Assembly (NCBI GenBank): GCA_036874045.1
Contig: CM072335.1
Coordinates: 6,344,001 to 6,408,000, forward strand
Source: Cymodocea nodosa
Taxonomy: Eukaryota; Streptophyta; Magnoliopsida; Alismatales; Cymodoceaceae
DNA: 64,000 nt
Direction of reading: 5' to 3'
Below are positions 34,054 to 45,910 of this stretch, one piece after another. Both the position numbers and the translations under genes were made by a program. Position 1 is the first letter of the stretch. Every line of letters starts with the position of its first letter. The notes beneath the pieces were generated by a model. That model saw nothing but the letters and a program-made list of their open reading frames with translations. It was not told the origin of the DNA and ran no database searches.

Positions 34054-35582
34054 ATGGCATCTTTTCATAGAGAGGGTTAGAACATCCATCGTCCTCCCTT
34101 GTTTGATGGTATTAAATATAATTACTAGAAAAACAGGATGGAGTGTTTCCTCAAAAGCTCAGATGTGAGGTTATGGAAAATGGTTGTTCTAGGAACACCT
34201 ATTCCATCTAGTCATGAGAATGACTAGACTGAGGAGGATGAAAAAATCATCCAAATGGATGCTCGAGGGTTGAATATTATCTATTGTGCCTTATCTACTG
34301 AACAATATAATAAAGTTTCAGCTTGTAAATCTGCTCACAAGGCTTGAAACACTCTTCAAATAACCTTTGAAGGAACCAGCCAAGTGAAAGACACTAAAAT
34401 CAGCATTTTACTTAGAAAGCTTGAATTATTTAAAATGCTTGATGATGAAACTATCACTGATATGTTTTCAAGATTCACTGAGATTATTAATGGCTTAAGA
34501 GGTTTGGGAAAGGAATTTTCTATCCGTGAACAAGTGTAGAAAATCTTTAGAAGCTTAACTGTAGAGTGGAAGCAAAAGTCCACATCAATACAAGATTCCA
34601 AAGACCTCAACAAATACTCAGTAGAGGATCTAATGGGCAATCTGCTGGCCCATGAAGTTCAAATGAAAGAATGGAAAGATGAGGAAGGTAGTGGTAAAAA
34701 GAAAACTGAAACAAAGAAAGAACTAGCCTTTCCATCAACACAGGAACTTCAAAGCTCGGATGATGATGAAGTTGTGCTACTAGGTAGAAAATTTAGAAAA
34801 TGGATGAAGAAAAAGAATCAAGCCAGCACATCAAAAAGCAATGCACCAATATGCTTTAAATGCAAGAAGCAGGGACATATACAACCTGATTGTCCACTAC
34901 AACAAGAAGAAGAAAAAGAAATGAAGAAGAAGAAGAGGAGCTACAAAAAGAAAATGGCACTAAAGGCTACTTGGAATGACAGTAGTTCTTCTAGTAGCTC
35001 ATCCAACTCAAATGAAGAGGTACCAGTAAACATGTGCTATATAGCACAAGAGGTATGTTCCACTTCATCTCAAAGTGATTTTGATGTAGACAATGATAAT
35101 CTAGATGTAAATATTCTTTTGTCTACTGTTGACAGTTTATATGTTAAATGCAAAAAGTATAAAAAGGAAATTAAGCATTTAACTTCATGTTTAAAAGAAG
35201 CACATACTAAACTTGAAAATCTGCATGTTGAAGATAGGAAATGCAATAATGATGAACTAACAAATGAAAATGAAAAATTGAAATCTGAAATCACTAATCT
35301 GAAAAATACTGTGCATAAATTTACCAATGGATAGAAAGGATTAGATCAAATCATTGGTTCTCAAAGATACAGTTCTAATAAACTTGGCCTAGGGTATGCT
35401 ACTCCACAGGAAATACCCTACTATGGTGGTGTTATCCGATCTTATAGAGATGGCACAATAGTGTTTGCCATCAAAAGAAGATCTGGTTCAATGTGGCTGC
35501 CAAAAGGCAATAAACTAAATATTGTCAGGATTAACATTTATGGACCCAAGAAAGTATGGGTACCAAAATCTATTTCTATTTG
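34054..35582 (+). pseudogene. gag: Copia gag (broken), element C
   Basis: SIRE-like Gag. The N-terminal capsid part starts MASFHREG at 34054 and includes NRMECFLKSSDVRLW. A cleaner C-terminal part (34633-35334) has a zinc knuckle (CFKCKKQGHIQPDC), lysine-rich stretches and a serine-rich acidic region. The frame then runs past a TAG to YGPKKVWVPKSISI and a stop at 35581. Stops interrupt the first 550 bases (for example TAG at 34073 and TAG at 34537). It is closely similar to copia D gag. No pol follows. Confidence 0.8.
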
Positions 35583-35599
35583 AATTGTAGAATTATATC

Positions 35600-36729
35600 A
35601 ATAAAGGATAAGTTGCAATAGTGTTTATTACTGAATCGGTGAGTTAAAGTTTTTCGGAGACTTACAGTCGTAACTATCCGAAAGGTAACTTAAGCCATGG
35701 TTTCAGGTCACGACACGTGTCTCACTAGTTTTATGGTAAAAAGAGTTTTTCGGAGACTTACAACCATAACTATTCAAAACTTAAACTGTTTTCGGTGAGT
35801 TAGAATTGAACCTTCTGAAAGAAAGGATAAGTTGTTTCATTGAGTTAGCTATAGTACTTGTCACGTGAAATAGCACATGAGGAACTCATTAAGTTAGAAA
35901 CATTAAGTTAATATCTACTTGTGTTACTCGTTTAGTTAACATTAAAGTAACGACTTCTTATTACATTGATGAAAATTTTTGGACGAGAAAGTTTATTTTG
36001 CAGGAAATTTTTCAGAGATCCAAGATTGATGATTAAAGAAAATTCGAAATGTAAATGTGGGTCAGAACGTGTGTGTTTCGATGAAGGAAAAAGAAAAGAC
36101 GTGAAGAAGTGGAAAATTGGTAGTGATTAAATGTAGAGGATATGCATGAAATGAAGATACAGTATAAAAGGCATAGAGTTCTCGTTGATCAAACCATCCT
36201 TGCACACAAAACGAAAAATCTTTTCAAGGATCAAACTATCCTTGCACATCAAATGAAAAATCTTTTCAAAGATCAAAAACACCTCTTCGGGGAAAAACTC
36301 TCAGGTGGAAGAAAATTCAGTGAAGCATAAAAAGGTAAGATTTTCATCACTGAAGATTTGAAGTATCAGAAGAAAGTAAATTCGGTGAAGCATAAAAAGA
36401 TAAGATATTCGTCACTGAAAAATTGCTGAAGAAGAAAGAAAAAGAAGAAGAAGAAAGATCTCAAAAAGGGAGAAATGTTTTAAATTCTGCAAATTAGTTT
36501 TCTCTGTTTGTAGTTATGGAATTGTATAGATGAAGCATGGTATCGATATATAATTGCATCTACAATTTCTGAGGAGAATTGAATTGTATATTGTAATTGA
36601 AACCTTGAATAAAAATGATTTTATGAAAACAATGTCTTGACTTGTTTTTGAGTTTTAAAGTTTCAATTATATTCGAAAATATTGAAAAACACAATTCACC
36701 CCCCTCTTGTATAGCCATACGATCCTATA
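35600..36729 (+). repeat. Copia C right LTR part (different subtype)
   Basis: It lacks a TG start. It contains U3-like palindromes (TTTTTCGGAGACTTACAGTCG.., CGGTGAGTTA) and a CACGTGTC box at about 35713. An internal tandem near 36170-36270 repeats GATCAAACcATCCTTGCACA. It ends ATTCACCCCCCTCTTGTATAG..GATCCTATA, the copia A/B form. Confidence 0.65.
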
Positions 36730-37995
36730 CTTACTTCTTCTATAATTCCAAAAGAATTCTTTGGTATTTTCAAAATAAGTCTAAGTCTTTGTCCATTTAC
36801 TTTAAATATATTCTGATTTTTAGGATTTTCAATTTCAATAGCTCCATAGGCATAAATATTTCGAATTATGTAAGGTCCTACCCATCTAGATCTTAATTTT
36901 CCTAGATGGTTATGAAGTCTAGTCATGTAAAGATATACTTCTTGTCTTATTTCAAAGGTTTTTGGAATACTTTTCTTGTCATGCCAGAACTTCATTTTCT
37001 CTTACAGTTTTTGAATAAGCTTCATTCCTAAATTCTTCTAATTCAATCAATTATATTTTTCTATTTTCAGCGGCTTGATTTAAATTAGTGTTCAGAGTTT
37101 TTAATGCCCAATAAGCTTTATGTTCAATTTCAACTAGTAAACGACAACTTTTTCCATATACTAGCCTAAAAGGTGACATACCTAAGCTTGTCTTATAAAC
37201 AGTTCTATAAGCCCAAAGTGCATCTATCAATCTATTAGCCCAATCTGTTCTAGTAGGATTTACTACTTTTTCTAAGATTAACTTAATTTGTTTGTTTGCA
37301 CTTTCTACTTGTCCACTTGTTTGTGGATGATATGATGTTGCAATTTTGTGATTTACTCCATATTTCTTCATTAAGGCTTCAAAACTTCTATTATAGAAAT
37401 GAGTTCCTCTATCACTGATAATAGCTTTAGGTATTTCAAATCTGACAATTATATTGGTTCTTATAAAATGTATTACCACTTTGTTGCCATTAGTTTTTAT
37501 AGGAAAAACTTCTATCTATTTAGACACATAATCCACCCCCAATAATATATAATTAAATTGATTAGACATAAGAAATAGACCCATCAAATCTATTCCCCAC
37601 ACATCAAAGATTTCAACCTCAACAATAGGATTAAGAGGCAGCATATTCCTTTTTGATATTCTTCCTATTTGTTGACATCTTAAACAACTTAAGCAATATT
37701 TATGAGCATCTTTGGATAGTGTTGGCCAATAAAATCCACATTGTAGAATTTTAGCTGTAGTTTTCCCTAAACCAAAATGCCCTCCACATGCTTGGTCATG
37801 GTAGAAATACAATATGCTCTGATATTCAGTTTCTAGAACACACATCCTTAAAACCAGATCAGGACATTTCTTAAATAAGTATGGGTCTTCCCAATAGTAA
37901 TATTTTACTCTTGAAAAGAACAATTTCTTATCCTGTCTATTCCAATCTTTAAGTGTTAAACCAGTAACTAAGTAATTAACTATGTTTGCATACTA
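36730..37995 (-). pseudogene. int: Integrase, E2 (full domain set)
   Basis: On the minus strand: zinc domain (HDQACGGHFG, CLSCLRC), Asp in GIDLMGLF, Asp in ISDRGTHF and the catalytic Glu in [10 protein letters not shown] with the canonical SYHPQTSG before it, then LVYGKSC and a C-terminal part (RSRWVGPYI, KVNGQRLRLI). It inserts element cDNA into the genome. The frame is continuous from RT except for a stop at 37514 and a frameshift between 37051 and 36995. Its 3' end is cut by copia C at 36729, close to its natural end. Confidence 0.85.
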
Positions 37996-39538
37996 AGGCA
38001 TTGTGTTGATGGTCATTAGTTGTTCATTAGGAAAATTAACCTTAATTTCAATATTTGATTTTTCTATTTGTAATCTTGATAAATGATCTGCTACTACATT
38101 CTCACAACCCTTTTTATCTTTAATTTCTAGATCAAATTCTTGTAATAATAATATCCACCGGATCAATCTAGGTTTAGTCTCTTCCTTTGCTATTAGGTGT
38201 TTTAAAGCTGAATGATCCATGTATACTATCACTTTAGCTCCAATCAGATATAATCTAAACTTTTCTAAGGCAAACACTATAGCTAACAGCTCTTTTTAAG
38301 TAGTTGTGTAATTAACTTGAGCATCATTTAAGGTTTTGCTTACATAATGAATCACTTTAGGAGATTTTTCTATTTTCTGTCCCAACACTGCTCCTATAGC
38401 AAAATCAAATGCATCGGACATTAATTCAAATGGATGGCTTCAATCAGGTGCTTGTATTATAGGAGTTGAAATTAAGCTAGTTTTAAGCTTGAAAAATGCT
38501 TCTTTGCAATTTTTATCAAAGTTAAATGAGACATCTTTTAATAGATTAGTTAAAGGTTTAGCTATTTTGCTAAAATCTTTAATAAATCTTCTATAAAATC
38601 TAGCATGTCCTAGAAATGATCTAATATCTATTACTGACTTAGGTTTTGGTATATTAGAAATTACTTCTGTTTTTGCTTTATCTACTTCCAACCCTTTCTT
38701 TGAAACAACATGTCCCAAGACTATTCCTTGTTTAACCATGAAGTGACATTTCTCCCAATTTAGAACTAGACTTTTTTCCACACAGTGTTTTAATACTCGG
38801 TCTAAATTGTTTAAACATACTTCATATGAAGTTCCATAAACAGTAAAATCATCCATAAATATTTCTAAAAAATCTTCAGTCATTCTAGTGAATATGCCTT
38901 GCTTTCGCCTTTGGAAGGTGGCTAGTGCATTGCATAAACCAAATGGCATTCTCTTAAAAGCATAAGTTCCATTAGGACAGGTGAAAGTTGTTTTCTCTTG
39001 ATCCTCTAATGCTACTAGAATTTGGTTATATCCTGAATACCCGTCTACGAAACAAAAATATTCTTGCCCTGCTAACTTCTCTAACATTTGATATATAAAA
39101 GGTAAGGGAAAATGATCTTTCCTAGTCACATCATTCAGCTTTCTATAGTCTATACACACTCTCCAGCCTGATTGAATTCTAGTAGGTATCAAGTCTTGAC
39201 TTTCATTCCTAATAACTGTTAATCCTAACTTCTTTTGAATTACATGGATTAGGCTAACCCATGGGTTATCAAATATCGGATAAATTATGTCATTGTCTAA
39301 CCATTTCACTATTTCCTTCCTGACTACTTCTTTAAGGTTTGGATTTAATCTCCTCTTAGGAATTCTAACAGGTTTAGCATTCTCTTCTAAATATATGTGG
39401 TGACAACATAAAGTTGTACTTAACCTTTTTATATTAGTCATAGTCCATCCTATTGCTTCTTTATAAGTTTTTACTACATCTTTTAATTTAGCAATTTAAT
39501 CCTCTTTTAAATCTGAAGCAATAATGATTGGACATGTT
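37996..39538 (-). pseudogene. pol: Reverse transcriptase-RNase H, E2 (best preserved)
   Basis: RT spans 39441-38440 as one open stretch with all main motifs: RIPKRRLNPNLKEVVRKEI, NPWVSLIH, GWRVCIDYRKLN, FKRMPFGLCNA and catalytic FMDDF. RNase H follows ([34 protein letters not shown]). Stops at 38438 and about 38299, and another near 37996. The motif set places the element in the Athila lineage of Ty3/gypsy. Confidence 0.9.
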
Positions 39539-40400
39539 CATTTTTCTTCTAGAAATATATAGGTTAATTCAAGAGGTAAATGTTTTAATTCAAATTGTTG
39601 CCCATCAGAAACTAGAGCTCCTAATTGAACATCATCATTTTCTAAATTAATTTCTTCCTAATCTCCTTCTATATTTATGCTTTCACTTTCTTCTAAAGTT
39701 TCAGAATTGAGTTGATTATTTAATTCTTCTTGAATCACATCATCTAGCATATCTCCTTCATCCTCTAAAAAGTCTATCGTATGTAAGGACATTTCTAACT
39801 CCTCAAACTTTTCTGGTATGAAAATGTTTAATTGAGTATCCTCATTATCATATGCTAACTTCATTACTCCAATTTTACAATTAATAACAGCCCCTGATGT
39901 TGCTAAAAATGGTCTTCCCAAAATTAAAGATGTATCATGATTTTTATGCTTAATTTGTTGGAAATCCAAAATTACAATATCAACAGGATATATGAAGTTT
40001 TTGATTTTAATTAAGACATCCTCTATTTTTCCTCTAGGGTATCTTATACTTCTATCAGCTAAATGAATAACAGTACTAGTAGGAGTTAAGCCTTCTAATC
40101 CTAAGGATGCAAATATATCACTTGGCATAACATTTATACCTGCACCTAGGTCTATTAAGGTTCTTTCTAGAATAGTATTTCCTATGGTACATGATATAAC
40201 AGGAATTCTAGAATTAGATAACGTTTTAGGAATTTGTGGCAGAAATAGGGAACTACTTTGCTCAGCTAAAAAGACTTTCCTTAAAACTTTTCACTCTCTT
40301 TTCGTAGTACACCAATCCTTAAGAAATTAAGCACAAGGTGACATTTTTTGCAATAAGTCTAACAAAGGAATGTTAACTTGTACTTTTTCAAAGATTTCTC
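39539..40400 (-). pseudogene. Aspartic protease domain and linker, E2
   Basis: It is in frame with RT. The active-site region is IDLGAGINVMPSD, followed by RSIRYPRGKIEDVLI and SLILGRPFLAT. An acidic linker ends FLEEK before the stop at 39541. One stop at about 39658. The lead-in VQVNIPLLDLLQKMSP lies at about 40400-40345. Confidence 0.8.
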
Positions 40401-40641
40401 TAATTTGTTCTTGTTTTTCAAAAAATGTTTGTTGTAATCTTTCAGGATAGGGTGCTAATGATTGTGATTTAAAAGATTATTTTTCTTTCATTTGATTTGT
40501 TTGATCATTTTTAGTCTCATTTTTAGATTCAGATTTTTCTTCATTGATGTCTATATTTTCAGTTATTACATTTTCATTATCATTTTGGTTTTTGTTCTTA
40601 TCCACCTTCATATTATTTTGTTTTTGAATTCTTGGTGGTAT
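40401..40641 (-). pseudogene. gag: Gag zinc-knuckle half, C-terminal piece (E2)
   Basis: It begins at the copia D boundary with SRIQKQNNMKVDKNKNQND, continues to the LAPYPERLQ linker and runs in frame into protease. About 270 bases between this piece and the 5' piece (49595-49179) are missing, lost together with the start of copia D's 5' LTR. Confidence 0.75.
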
Positions 40642-42432
40642 TGTTAGGATCGATAGGCTCACTAGAGGGGGGGTGAATGGTGAAAGTGTGTAGTTTTAAA
40701 ATTCTTTTGATGTTGAATCGAATGATTCAACAGAAATGTAATGAGTTGAAACTAAGAGAATGCAAATTAGTAAAGATAAGAAACACACAACAAATTTTTT
40801 AGGTGGTTCACCAATTTGGCTAGTCCACCCCCAAGATTCACTTGGGCTTCACTAAGTGTTTCAACACTTACACACTTGCTTTCAGGTCAAAGCAAGAACC
40901 AACTAGACAGAAGTTTTCAGGTAAAAACTTCAGAAAACCAACCTCTAGAGTTTTTAGGTCGAAACTCAAACCAACACTGTATGTAGCTTTCAAGTTGAAA
41001 CTACGAACAAACCACTTTAATCCTTCAATCAGAGTTTTTGCGCATAGAGCTTTTTCTACAGTAAATCTTTGGAATATGCTACACTTTTTGCAAACTTGAG
41101 TGTAAATGGAATTTGGAGTATAGCTCTCTGTATCTCTGTTGTCTGTATTTTGTATATATACCTGATATGTACAACGATTATATTTTCCTCCAACGGATGT
41201 ATTCTACTGTACTTGATTAGCCTCAAGTCCCAATATGGCAAGTGACCGTTCAGAAAATCGTTTCAAGATATCTTATCGATTTTCCTATTCTTTTAGATAG
41301 TTAGCTATGTAACTATCCGAAGAGTTTTTGTAACTCACCGAAAGATCACTTAACCTTTACTGCCAGGTAGGATTCCAGAATATTTAAATGTGACCTGTCA
41401 TCCAATCGGATACTTATAACTGTAACTCACTGAACAGTTATATACTATGTCAGATAGTTTGTCTCTATCAACTTTCCGATTGCTTTAATTTAGCACGTGT
41501 ATAAAGGGCTAACTTAAGTTTCGGAAGGTTATCCCTGTAACTCACCGAAATGCTTTAGGATTTCGGATAGTTATTTTTCTAACTCTCCGAAAACTTATTT
41601 GAGTTACTCTCTGGAATTCTACACGTGGGAAATTCAATGACTTAAGTTTCGGATGGTTAAACTGTAACTCACCGAAACTCTTTTGAAATTTCGGATAGTT
41701 ATCTTTCTAACTCTCTAAAAACCCATTTGAGCATCTGTTTGGAATTCTGCACGTGGGAAATTTACTGACATAAGTTTCGGATAGTTAAACTGTAACTCAT
41801 CGAAACTCTCTTGAAATTTCGGATAGTTATCTAACTCTCCAATTTTCCCTTTTAAGCTTTCAACTACCGGCTTCTCCATTTTGCACATGCGTAATAAAAT
41901 GACTTAAGTTCCGGAAAGTTATGTCTGTAACTTACCAAAAAACTCGAATAGTTATCTAACTCTCTGAAAAGAAAACTCGGATAGTTAACTAACTCTCCGA
42001 CAAGTCCTTTTAGTTTCCATTCTGTATTTCTACACGTGGTTTATTGAATGACTTAACTTTCGGATAGTTATACCTGTAACTCTCCGAAAAATCCTTTAAG
42101 CTTCCGGATAGTTAACTCCTTAACTATTCAATCATTCAATCCCCTTAACTGTCTGATTAAATAACTCTCCGAAGGCTTTGTAAAATTCAGATAGTTATCC
42201 TTCTAACTGTCCGATAGTTTTACTACTGTTTTGCTCTTCGGATACTTGAACCTGTAACTGTCCGATTTTGCTATATCTTGAAAGTATTATCATCTGGAAC
42301 CTTCTTGATCTGTTCATCTGCTTGGAATTTGTTCTAACAGCCTTCTGATCTAGTGTAGTATAGACTTAACTGTGAAATACAATATATTTCCTCACATAGG
42401 TTTTGCATTATCAAAATACTCGGGTTCTAACA
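40642..42432 (-). repeat. Copia D 3' LTR
   Basis: The plus strand reads TGTTAGGATCGATAGG..GGGTTCTAACA, TG..CA, 1791 bases. On the minus strand a TATA-like TATATATAC lies near 41160, with the palindromic U3 (41281-42255) upstream of it. Confidence 0.85.
41281..42255. repeat. Dense palindrome array in copia D 3' LTR
   Basis: Units of roughly 30 bases are spread through the U3. The clearest is at 42058-42089, TTTCGGATAGTTA, six bases, TAACTCTCCGAAA, with 12 of 13 arm bases paired. Variants use ACTCACCGAA. CACGTGGGAAATT and CACGTGG boxes lie between units. The same array is in the 5' LTR (48142-49135). Confidence 0.75.
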
Positions 42433-42844
42433 ATCTCCCTCTTTTTGATAATGACAAAAACCTTTACAATTATTTACATGTATTTCACTCCCTATTGTAT
42501 TTCTATATATTTAGTCACATAGAGAGACATAAAATAGGAATTTATCAAAACTATACTACGAGAAGGGATTCCTCCCCCTGACTTTGAGCAGACTTCTCCC
42601 CCTATCTGTGTGCTGAGTTTTTCTCTTTTAATTCTTGCTGGAAATACTGTAAGTGACCATATACTTGACAAAATTCCAAATTTTTCTCCCTCTTTTTGTC
42701 ATTATATAAAAAGGTGATACCAAGTGAGGACTGTAAAACTGATTTTTTGTAAACCTGATATTGACTGTATCCTGCACGAGTAGGTTAGCAGAAAACAAGC
42801 TCCCATATGGTGAGCTTGAAGAAAAAAAATATTTAAAGATCTTG
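42433..42844 (-). other. Copia D polypurine tract and 3' non-coding region
   Basis: The minus strand reads TCAAAAAGAGGGAGATT before the 3' LTR (42449-42433), the plus-strand primer. A second CAAAAAGAGGGAGAAAAA lies at about 42700-42683. No gene is visible between RNase H and the LTR. Confidence 0.65.
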
Positions 42845-44827
42845 TAAAGAACATATTCCTAGATTTCATCTAATGTGATTAAAAGTTGATTCATTTAAAG
42901 GTTTGGTGAAAATATCTGCAAGTTGATTTTATGTTGGCACAAACTTAAGTGAAATGTTCCCTTTCTCCACATGATCTCTCAGAAAATGATGTCTAATCTC
43001 GATATGCTTGGCTCTGGAATAAAGTACTGTATTCTTAGATAGACTAATTGCACTGCTGTTATCACAAAATATGATTGAATTCTGAAATTTCAGTCTGTAA
43101 TCTGCTAGAGTTTGCTGCATCCAAAAGATTTGTGCACAACACAATCCAGCTGCAATATACTCGACTTTAGTAGTAGATAAAGCTATACAATTTTGTTTCC
43201 TACTGAACCATGAGATTAAAGAACATCCAAGTAGTTGACAAGTACAACTAGTGCTTTTTCTATCAGATCTACTACCTGCATAATCTGCATCACTATAGCT
43301 TGTTAAAATCAAACTACTGTCAGCTGAGTAGAATAATCCGAAATCTTTTGTTCCTTGTAGATATCTGAAAATCCTTTTGACTGATTTCAAATGTGATTCC
43401 TTTGGTGATGCTTGAAATCTAGCACACAAGCATACACTGAACATAATATCTGGCCTGCTAGCTGAAAGGTATAATAGGGATCCAATCATACCTCTATATT
43501 GCCTTTGATCCACTGGAACACTTGAATCATCCATTTCTATTTTAATGCCTGAACTCATTGGAGTATTTGCAGATTTGATGTTTTCATAACCAAATTTCTT
43601 CAACATCTCTTTGCAGTATTTTTCTTGGTTGACAAATATACCATTATGCATTTGATGAATCTGTAATCCCAAGAAAAACTTCAATTCTCCCATCATGCTC
43701 ATTTCAAATTTATTTTTCATTAAATTCTGAAATTCATGACAAAGATCTTCTGAAGTGGCTCCAAAGACTATATCATCAACATATATTTGAACAATCAACA
43801 TATGCACATCAAAAGTTTTGATAAACAAAGTGTTGTCCACTTTGCCTATAGAAAAATTGTTTTTAGTTAAAATTTTTTTCAATTTCTCATACCAAGCTCT
43901 AGGTGCCTGTTTCAAACCATATAGAGCCTTTCTTAGTTTGTAGACATGATCCAGCTTGAGTTCATCTTCAAATCCAAAAGGTTGTTTAACAAACACTTCT
44001 TCTTGAATTTCTCCATTTAAGAAGGCACTTTTTACATCCATTTGAAACAATCTTATCTTCATACTACTTGCAAAGGTAAGCAACATTCTAATAGCTTCAA
44101 TCCTGGCTATAGGAGCAAAAGTTTTTTTATAGTCAATACCTTCCTATTGATTGTAGCCTTGTGCAACTAATCGAGCTTTATTCTTGAGAATGTTACCTTC
44201 TTCATCTAATTTGTTTTTGAAAATCCATTTAGTTCCAATGATGGATTTTCCTGTAGGTTTTTCTATTAGTTCCCACACATTATTTTTTTGGAACTGATTT
44301 AATTCTTCCTGCATAGCTATTGTCCAATAGGTATCCTTACAAGCTTCATCTACTGATTTTGGCTCTATTTCTGACACAAATACACAAAAATTGTAAATAT
44401 CTTGTGTTTTGCTTCTAGTTTGTACCCCTTTAGATATATTTCTAATAATTTGTTCCTCGGGTTGATCAGATCTAAACTTCCAACTGTTATGATTCTGATA
44501 TCTATGGTTGAGATTCTGGTCTGATACTTGTGAAATGGTATTCTACTTGCAGTTATCATCTTCAAAGTATTCATTTTCACTATCATTATTAATCTTCAAC
44601 TTTTTGAAATTTTGGAACAGATCTTCATCAAACTGAACATTTATACTTTCCTCCACTCTTCTATCTTTAGCAAAATATACTCTATAAGCTTTGCTTCTCG
44701 AGGAGTAACTAGCAAGTATGGCAGGTTCAGACTTAGCATCAAACTTGTCTTTAGCATTTCCTGTATTTAAGACAAAACATTTGCATCCAAATGTCTTAAA
44801 ATAGCCAACATTTGGAGTTTTATTGAA
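42845..44827 (-). pseudogene. pol: Copia reverse transcriptase-RNase H, element D
   Basis: The same frame continues from integrase. RT motifs are NNVWELIEKPTGKSIIGTKW, MDVKSAFLNGEIQEEVFVKQ, LYGLKQAPRAWYEKL and catalytic YVDDIVFGAT. RNase H motifs are YSDADYAGSRSDRKSTSC, ALSTTKVEYIAA and CDNSSAISLSKN. The open stretch 44086-42929 covers most of it. Stops at about 44825, 44541, 44144, 42929 and near the C-terminus. Confidence 0.9.
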
Positions 44828-45910
44828 TCAAATTTCAAAGGGTGTCTTATTCAATGTGGATCTAATGTGAGTTCTGTTGGAAATGTGACAAGATGTTCCT
44901 ACAACTTCTACCCAAAGAAATTTAGGTAGATCCGTGGCATTTAGCATAGTTCTAGCTATTTCTCGTAGTGTCCTATTTTTCCTTTCCACAACTACATTTT
45001 GAGCAGGAGTTCTAGGACAAGAGAATTCATGCAGAATTCCAAATGAATTGTAGAGATTTTCAAATTCATAGTTTTCAAATTCTCCTCCATGATCACTTCT
45101 AATTTTCTTCACTATTAGTTTCTTCTGATTCTGAACTCTAATGTAGAAATTCCTGAACTCATTGCAAGTTTCATTTTTATGTGTCAAAAATATTACCCAA
45201 GTTAATCTGGAGTAATCATCAACAATAACAAAGGTATATTTTCGACCCCTAAGACTTGATACTTGAGAAGGATCAAACAAATCTAGATGTAGTAGTTCTA
45301 ATGGCCTTTTGGTGGACACAACATTTTTGCTGTGAAGAGCAGTTCTCTTCTGCTTCCCTAGCATACACTCACTACACACTCTATCCTTCTTACAAGTGAG
45401 TTTAGGCAGACCCCTAACAAGATCACCCGTGGATAGCTTTCTAATATTTTTCATACTGATATGACCAAGTCTTCTATGCCACACCCAATCGTCTTCACCA
45501 GTTGCTACCAAACAGGAATTGCTTGCAGAATTTTCACATAGAAAGTTTAATATATATATTGAGCAATTTCTAATACTAGTAAATTTTGTTTCATTTGTGG
45601 CAGGATCAATAATGTAGCAGTTTTTAGCATTAAAAGAAACAGTATAGCCTTTATCACATAATTGTCCTACACTTAACAAATTTTGTTTTAAACCATTTAC
45701 ATGTAAGACATTCTCGATTATACCATTTTCAGATATAATATTTCCTATTGCAGTTATTTTACACTTTTCATTGTTTCCAAACTTAACAGATCCTGAACTT
45801 AAATTTTTAACTGAGTCAAGAAAGCTTTTCTTACTTGTCATGTGCTTTGAGCATCCACTGTCCACAATCCATTTAGTTGACCGTGCTTGAAACTCTTTGT
45901 CACCCTGCAA
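44828..45910 (-). pseudogene. pol: Copia protease and integrase, element D
   Basis: This 360-codon open stretch starts with the protease active site WIVDSGCSKHMT. GAG-pre-integrase and the HHCC zinc domain follow (WHRRLGHISMKNI..CSECMLGKQK), then the core with Asp in LELLHLDLFDP, Asp in KKIRSDHGGEFE and Glu in VVVERKNRTL. The frame is +1 relative to gag. It ends at a stop at 44828 with FEI, inside the integrase C-terminal region. Confidence 0.9.

Larger units (their letters stand above)
32462..36729 (+). mobile_element. Copia element C (plus), gag-only composite
   Basis: It has a 5' LTR (first 17 or so bases missing), an initiator-Met primer site, a decayed gag, and directly after gag a right-hand LTR part of a different copia subtype (ends GATCCTATA like copia B, whereas the left LTR ends CATTCCCAACA). 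No protease, integrase or RT is present. It lies between integrase and ORF2 of E2, with a deletion of E2 spacer at the junction, so no clear target duplication is seen. Confidence 0.7.
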
